Source of the DNA: Bolinopsis microptera
Lineage: Eukaryota > Ctenophora > Tentaculata > Lobata > Bolinopsidae
DNA length: 19,253 nt
Reading direction: 5' to 3'
Assembly (NCBI RefSeq): GCF_026151205.1
Contig: NW_026971915.1
Span: forward strand, 1-19,253
Part shown: positions 18,532 through 19,253 of the stretch, piece after piece
Layout of the letters: the number at the start of each line of letters is the position of its first letter
Numbering within the stretch: the stretch's first letter is position 1
Position numbers and translations under genes: made by a program
Notes under the pieces: generated by a model
Told to the model about the DNA's origin: nothing
The model's input: the letters and a program-made list of their open reading frames with translations, nothing else
Database searches by the model: none

Positions 18532-19253
18532 GACTGAGGTGGACTTGTCAGGGTGGATGAGGACGTCGAGGAAAGGTATGGTTCCGTCAGATGAAGCGGT
18601 GTTCTTGAGTGAATTTGAGGTCTTCGGTGAGCGAGTTGAGAAAAATGAGGAAGGATTCTGCTTGCTGTTTGTCTCTGAAGGATCCGAGGCCATCGTAAAC
18701 GAAGTGGGTGTAGGTATGAGGAGGGTCGGGACATGAGGAGAGGGCTAAGGATTCTATTTCTGCGATGTGTATTTCAGCTAGTTCTACGATGAGGGGGGAG
18801 CCCATGGAGCCACCTTCGTCTTGAGAGTAAAAGGAGCCGTTGAATTCTAGGTAGGAGTTGTCGAGGCAAAAGTTGATGAGCGATCCTATGGTGGTGGTGG
18901 TGAGGTTGGAGGGGAGGAGAGTTGGTTTTTGTTCGTAGGATGTGATGACTGTTTTAAGAGCCAGGCACATGTCACAGGAGGTGTAGAGGCTCTTAACGTC
19001 TAGAGAGGAGTGATAGGAGTATGAGGGGTTGAGGGAGAAGTCGAATCGGTGCTTGAAGTCTGAGGAGTCTTTAAGGCGTAGGGAATTCTGAGCTAGGGGT
19101 TTGAGGACTGTGGCAAGGACTTTGTGGAGTGCTTGAAGGGGAGTGTTGTAAAAACTAACTACGGGACGGATGGGTGCGCCAGGTTTATGGATCTTAGGTT
19201 GTCCGTAGAGTTGAGGCCATCTAGGGTGAAGGTTCTGCATCTTGTTGAGTTGA
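18532..19253 (-). mobile_element. Penelope-like element reverse transcriptase, partial, frameshifted and 3'-truncated
   Basis: The main frame enters from beyond the window (19253) and runs to a TGA at 18589-18587. It shows the reverse transcriptase order of Penelope-like elements: LYGQPKIHKPGAPIRPVVSF, SLDVKSLYTS with the first catalytic Asp, LEFNGSFYSQ, GGSMGSPL, and the position of the usual YVDD box, here THFVYDGLGSF. The first Asp of that box is Tyr (codon 18697-18695), so the active site is damaged. The frame then breaks near 18601: SSDGTIPFLDVLI continues in another frame, ending at about 18532 where Penelope-like sequence stops in mid-domain and RTE-like sequence begins. No thumb or GIY-YIG part follows. 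The 5' part lies outside the window. Confidence 0.88.

Noticed and set aside
1-19253. CRISPR array or prokaryotic defence system
   Set aside because: Tandem repeats here lack unique spacers of constant length, and all recognisable coding remnants are metazoan exons or eukaryotic retroelements.

Overview
This window looks like nuclear DNA of an invertebrate animal, probably marine; I cannot name the species. The reasons are AT-rich sequence with almost no long ORFs, extracellular-type exons with GT/AG splice sites that are all phase 1, decayed Penelope-like and non-LTR retroelements of metazoan type, and several tandem satellites. No bacterial, phage, rRNA or CRISPR feature was seen. Positions are read by eye, so repeat edges may be off by a few bases.

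Layout. 1-3840 holds no recognisable gene; about 1450-1990 is unusually rich in CpG/GCGC. 3840-4330 (-) is a frameshifted remnant of a repetitive invertebrate protein family with a Cys-rich tail. 4466-5530 is a 177-bp satellite. 5849-6437 (-) is the GIY-YIG end of a Penelope-like element with a frameshift. 6660-6985 is a degenerate ~45-bp repeat. 7021-7385 is a GC-rich open stretch of unknown nature. 7424-7550 is a short inverted-repeat element inside a 6-bp direct repeat. 7930-9900 is a second satellite of ~184/195-bp units with a 379-bp dimer order. 10340-10430 (-) resembles a tRNA-derived SINE head.

The only clear host gene is on the minus strand between 12149 and 10725: two tandem discoidin/F-type-lectin-like exons followed by one sushi (CCP) exon. 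All three are phase 1-1 and separated by introns of about 150 and 210 bp. Signal-peptide and terminal exons were not found. The first lectin-like exon has an in-frame TGA where its paralogue has Trp, so the gene may be decaying or that exon may be skipped.

13041-13576 holds a ~280-bp direct duplication. 14073-14420 (+) is a LINE reverse-transcriptase C-terminal remnant. 14540-15456 is a 22-bp minisatellite with a 352-bp (16-unit) higher-order repeat. It leads into a good splice donor whose phase matches a plausible terminal exon at 15834-15961 (+), so part of the array might be translated. 17488-17885 is a dense cluster of five CACGTGAC sites with CCAAT boxes. 18145-18528 (-) is the endonuclease end of an RTE-like LINE, fused to the 3'-truncated reverse transcriptase of a Penelope-like element (18532-19253, -) that runs off the window.

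The mobile-element pieces are all broken and the window reads as repeat-rich intergenic/intronic DNA around one small secreted or surface recognition gene.
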